NCBI GenBank assembly: GCA_012032575.1
Contig: JAAUSP010000349.1
Span: 1 to 7,915 of the forward strand
Origin: Anaerolineales bacterium
GTDB taxonomy: Bacteria; Chloroflexota; Anaerolineae; 4572-78; J111
Direction of reading: 5' to 3'
DNA: 7,915 bases
Position 1 is the stretch's first letter. Each line of letters opens with the position of its first letter. Below the pieces are notes generated by a model that made no database searches, was not told the DNA's origin, and was given only the letters and a program-made list of their open reading frames with translations. Positions 5,547-7,915 of this stretch are shown in pieces. The translations under genes and the position numbers were made by a program.

Positions 5547-6722
5547 ATGAACTACGAACAAATCTCTCAATTAGAATTAACCCACCACTCCGGCGCAGTG
5601 GGCCGGCGGCCGGTGGCTCTGGCACGGGCCAAAGGAGCGCGGCTGTGGGACAGCGAGGGCAAGGAATACATTGACTGCGCCGCCGCGCAGGGCTGGGCTA
5701 ATGTAGGCCACAGCCATCCGAGAGTGACGGCGGCCATTCAGCGACAGGCGGAAATGCTGGTCGCCTCGCAGGAGTCCTCTTATAACGATCAACGCGCCCT
5801 GTGGATGGCCGACATCGCCGCCGTTTTTCGGGCCAGTCTCGGCTGGGTTGACTGCGCCCTTCACCCTTCCAATTCCGGCACGGAGGCCAACGAAGCTGCC
5901 CTCAAGTTTGCCCGCTTTCAGACGGGCCGCAAGGGTTTTGTGGCCGCCAGCCGGGGCTTTCATGGACGGACGATGGGCGCACTCAGCGTTACGGCCAACA
6001 AAAAATATCGCGATCCCTTCGAGCCGCTGATTATGCCCGTGACCCACATGCCTTATAATAATCTCGAAGCGGCCGACATTGCCATCGGTGACGACACGGC
6101 AGCGGTCATCATTGAAATTGTGCAGGGTGAAGGCGGCGTTTATCCCGGCGACAACGACTATTTTCACGGGCTGCGCCAACTCTGCACCGAACGCGGGGCG
6201 CTGCTGATTGTAGACGAAATCCAGACCGGCGTGGGCCGCACCGGGCGCTGGCTGGCCTGCGAGCATCACCAACTGTCGCCCGACCTCATCACTCTGGGCA
6301 AATCTATCGGCGGCGGCCTGCCGATGGGTGTGACGGCCTGGCCCAAAAAGCTAGGCCTGTTCGAGTCGGGCATACACGGCAGCACCTTTGGCGGCGGGCC
6401 GCTCATCTGCGCTGCCAGCCGGGCCGTGATCGAAGTGATGGCCGAGGAGCGCCTGCCGGAGCGGGCCGCCGAATTAGGCGCGTGGCTCCTGGGCGAACTG
6501 CGCGGGCTTCGCTCCAGCCAGGTGCGGGAGGTACGCGGGCTGGGCCTGATGATCGGTCTGGAACTGCGGGGCAAGGTGACGCCCGTGTTGCAGCAGTTGA
6601 TGGAGCGCGGCGTCTGGGCGCTGCCCGCCGGGCTGAATGTCCTGCGCTTGCTGCCGCCCCTGGTGATCGAGCAGGCAGATTTGGAGCGGGCGGTTGAGGT
6701 GATTAGATATGTTTTGAAATAG
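5547..6722 (+). CDS. lysJ: LysJ, LysW-aminoadipate semialdehyde transaminase
   Basis: LysJ is a class-III pyridoxal-phosphate aminotransferase (ArgD relative). It transfers an amino group from glutamate to the LysW-bound semialdehyde, giving LysW-lysine (or LysW-ornithine). The 391 residues match Thermus LysJ (395). Visible parts are the N-terminal substrate region with A-Q-G-W-A-N-V-G-H-S-H-P (47-58), the phosphate-binding N-S-G-T-E-A-N-E (109-116), G-F-H-G-R-T-M-G (137-144), the cofactor aspartate in I-V-D-E-I-Q-T-G (221-228, D223), the Schiff-base lysine in L-G-K-S-I-G-G-G (250-257, K252) and H-G-S-T-F-G-G (277-283). The ATG at 5547 is preferred, with AGGA at 5532-5535 eleven bases upstream. 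The in-frame extension to 5436 only translates the upstream repeat. The gene is intact and directly precedes the region before lysK. Confidence 0.95.
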   Translation: MNYEQISQLELTHHSGAVGRRPVALARAKGARLWDSEGKEYIDCAAAQGWANVGHSHPRVTAAIQRQAEMLVASQESSYNDQRALWMADIAAVFRASLGWVDCALHPSNSGTEANEAALKFARFQTGRKGFVAASRGFHGRTMGALSVTANKKYRDPFEPLIMPVTHMPYNNLEAADIAIGDDTAAVIIEIVQGEGGVYPGDNDYFHGLRQLCTERGALLIVDEIQTGVGRTGRWLACEHHQLSPDLITLGKSIGGGLPMGVTAWPKKLGLFESGIHGSTFGGGPLICAASRAVIEVMAEERLPERAAELGAWLLGELRGLRSSQVREVRGLGLMIGLELRGKVTPVLQQLMERGVWALPAGLNVLRLLPPLVIEQADLERAVEVIRYVLK

Positions 6723-6921
6723 TCCCAATGTTTCGGTCACGCTGCAAGGGATTTCGCAAAAGCTGTTCCTCTATGAAGATTTTGATGACCTGGCCCAATT
6801 CTTTTGTCAGTTCAAGTACGAAAAATTTGAAAATGAGATAAAACACCTGGCCCAACAAATCGCCTCTGCCTGGACAGCACCCCAAAGTGGGCCGGAACTC
6901 ATTTCTGAACAACGCAGATAG
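6718..6921 (+). pseudogene. Start-less open frame between lysJ and lysK, possible gene remnant
   Basis: The 202-base gap between lysJ and lysK holds a frame that stays open from 6718 to the TAG at 6919-6921 (67 codons) but has no ATG, GTG or TTG near its beginning. The translation looks protein-like: hydrophobic and acidic residues alternate as in helices (for example K-L-F-L-Y-E-D-F-D-D-L-A-Q-F-F and E-N-E-I-K-H-L-A-Q-Q-I), ending P-Q-S-G-P-E-L-I-S-E-Q-R-R. It stops three bases before the lysK ATG. I do not recognise the family. It may be the tail of a deleted gene, or an accidental open stretch, since 67 open codons are not very rare. Otherwise I see no repeat, RNA gene or terminator in this gap, and lysK has no clear ribosome binding site. 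Confidence 0.3.
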
Positions 6922-6924
6922 ACC

Positions 6925-7915
6925 ATGAATAATGAAGCTATTACCCTTCTAACCGACCTCGTCTCCATCCCCTCCCCATCCGAGCAGGAAGCTGCCGCCT
7001 CGGCCTACCTGGTCGAGTGGATGCAGGCGCACGGCCTGACTGCTTACGTTGACAAAGCCGGCAGTGCCGTCGGTGTCAAAGGCGATGGCCCCCAAGAGAT
7101 TTTGTTATTAGGCCACATTGATACCTTCCCCGGCGAAGTACCGCTGCACCGTGAAGGCGATTTGCTCTATGGGCGCGGGGCGGTGGACGCCAAAGGCCCG
7201 CTCTGCGCGTTTGCCGCTGCTGCCGCTCAAACCGAGGCGCCGCCGGGCTGGCGCATCACCGTCGTCGGCGCGGTGGAGGAAGAGTGCGCGACGAGCAAGG
7301 GCGCGAGGTTTGTTTTAAGTGAGAGACTCGGGGGACAACAGCAGGGGAAGGGAGGAGCAGGGGAGCAGGGGAGAGGTACTTTCCAACCTTCCAACCTTCC
7401 AACCTTCCAACCTCCCTTCTTCTGCATCATCGGCGAACCGAGCCATTGGGACCGGGTGACGCTGGGTTACAAGGGCCGGCTGCTGCTGGATGTGTTGCTG
7501 CGGGCGCCGTTCAGCCATTCGGCGGGGGAGGGACGTTTGCCGGCGGAGCAGGGAGTTGACCTGTGGCGGCAGGTGGAGCAGTTTTGCGCCGATTTCAACC
7601 GGGAGCGGGGAGCGGAGACGCCCTTCAATCAACTCTCCCCTTCGCTGCGGCGCATCGCCAGCCACGACGAAGGCGCTTACGGCCTGGTCGAGTTGGGGTT
7701 AGGTTTCCGGCTGCCGGTCGGCTTGAGCCTGGCCGAGTTGGAACAGGGCTTGCGCCAGCTAACGACAACCCTGCCCGAAGGCACCAGCGCCCAGTTACAA
7801 TTCTCCGGCGGCGAGCCGGCCTACAAAGGCGACAAATCCAATCCGCTGGTGCGAGCCTTCCTTCAAACCATTCGCGCCGCCGGGGCGAGCCGCGATTGTG
7901 GTGAAAACCGGCACG
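6925..7915 (+). CDS. lysK: LysK, LysW-lysine hydrolase (partial, with in-frame insertion and a 3' frameshift)
   Basis: LysK is a metal-dependent M20-family carboxypeptidase that cuts lysine (or ornithine) off LysW in the last pathway step. The N-terminal part shows S-I-P-S-P-S (14-19), G-H-I-D-T (63-67, metal ligand H64), G-R-G-A-V-D-A-K-G-P (83-92, D88), V-E-E-E (117-120, catalytic glutamate) and I-G-E-P-S (169-173, E171), then L-G-Y-K-G-R-L. Between the E-R-L at 133-135 and F-F-C-I-I-G-E-P lies about 30 residues of low complexity, rich in Q, G and P, that the family lacks. It is encoded by repeat DNA yet keeps the frame. Near 7882-7885 (GGGG) the frame shifts: the expected R-A-A-I-V-V-K-T-G-T is found one base over, consistent with one extra G. 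The gene runs off the window end, leaving its C-terminal metal-binding residues unseen. Confidence 0.9.
   Translation, partial: MNNEAITLLTDLVSIPSPSEQEAAASAYLVEWMQAHGLTAYVDKAGSAVGVKGDGPQEILLLGHIDTFPGEVPLHREGDLLYGRGAVDAKGPLCAFAAAAAQTEAPPGWRITVVGAVEEECATSKGARFVLSERLGGQQQGKGGAGEQGRGTFQPSNLPTFQPPFFCIIGEPSHWDRVTLGYKGRLLLDVLLRAPFSHSAGEGRLPAEQGVDLWRQVEQFCADFNRERGAETPFNQLSPSLRRIASHDEGAYGLVELGLGFRLPVGLSLAELEQGLRQLTTTLPEGTSAQLQFSGGEPAYKGDKSNPLVRAFLQTIRAAGASRDCGENRH
7330..7419. repeat. Purine/pyrimidine short-word repeat inside lysK
   Basis: The + strand is purine-rich at first, with GGAGCAGGGGAGCAGGGGAG-type words at 7341-7375. It then turns pyrimidine-rich with CTTCCAAC-type units repeated about four times (7379-7410). 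GAAGGGAGG (7347-7355) and CCTCCCTTC (7411-7419) form a 9-bp inverted repeat around the core. The block has the same build as the intergenic repeats at 606-693 and 5434-5530 but different words. Exact ends are uncertain to within a few bases. Confidence 0.7.

Noticed and set aside
7227..7665. Minus-strand reading frames across lysK with repeated G-R-L-E-G-W-K-V
   Set aside because: They arise from the reverse strand of the lysK repeat block and lie opposite well-conserved LysK coding sequence.

Overview
The window is most likely from an uncultured or draft-sequenced member of the Chloroflexota (Anaerolineae-like). This is inferred from a GC-rich coding style, a complete LysW-dependent biosynthetic operon of the Thermus type, a Uma2-family gene, and intergenic gaps filled with short-word repeats. 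No ribosomal or marker gene is present to prove the assignment.

Layout on the + strand: the 3' end of an aldo/keto reductase gene (1-214); a gap with a perfect palindrome and then a good sigma70-type promoter and a structured leader (215-431); lysW (432-605); lysX (711-1562); lysY (1735-2780, broken by two apparent single-base insertions); a repeat-rich gap (2781-3032); a beta-class DNA methyltransferase (3033-3992); a Uma2-family putative nuclease on the - strand (3981-4559), overlapping the methyltransferase tail to tail; then lysZ (4632-5435), lysJ (5547-6722), a stretch with a start-less open frame (6723-6924), and lysK (6925 to the window end).

The five enzymes and the carrier form one pathway. 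LysX couples the alpha-amino group of 2-aminoadipate (or glutamate) to the C-terminal glutamate of the small acidic carrier LysW. LysZ phosphorylates the side-chain carboxylate, LysY reduces it to a semialdehyde, LysJ transaminates it, and LysK releases lysine (or ornithine). No homocitrate or homoaconitase gene is present, so sequence alone does not settle whether the product is lysine or ornithine. The LysX C-terminal motif looks like the aminoadipate-using Thermus enzyme.

The unusual parts are these. (1) The methyltransferase/Uma2 pair sits inside the operon, between lysY and lysZ. (2) Most gaps next to or within the operon hold an inverted repeat built from short repeated words, and a block of the same kind lies in frame inside lysK. 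(3) Several single-base indels at G/C runs (aldo/keto reductase, lysY twice, the end of lysK) look more like sequencing or assembly error than decay. I found no convincing new defence or other novel system. The best candidates for follow-up are the in-frame repeat in lysK and the methyltransferase-Uma2 cassette.
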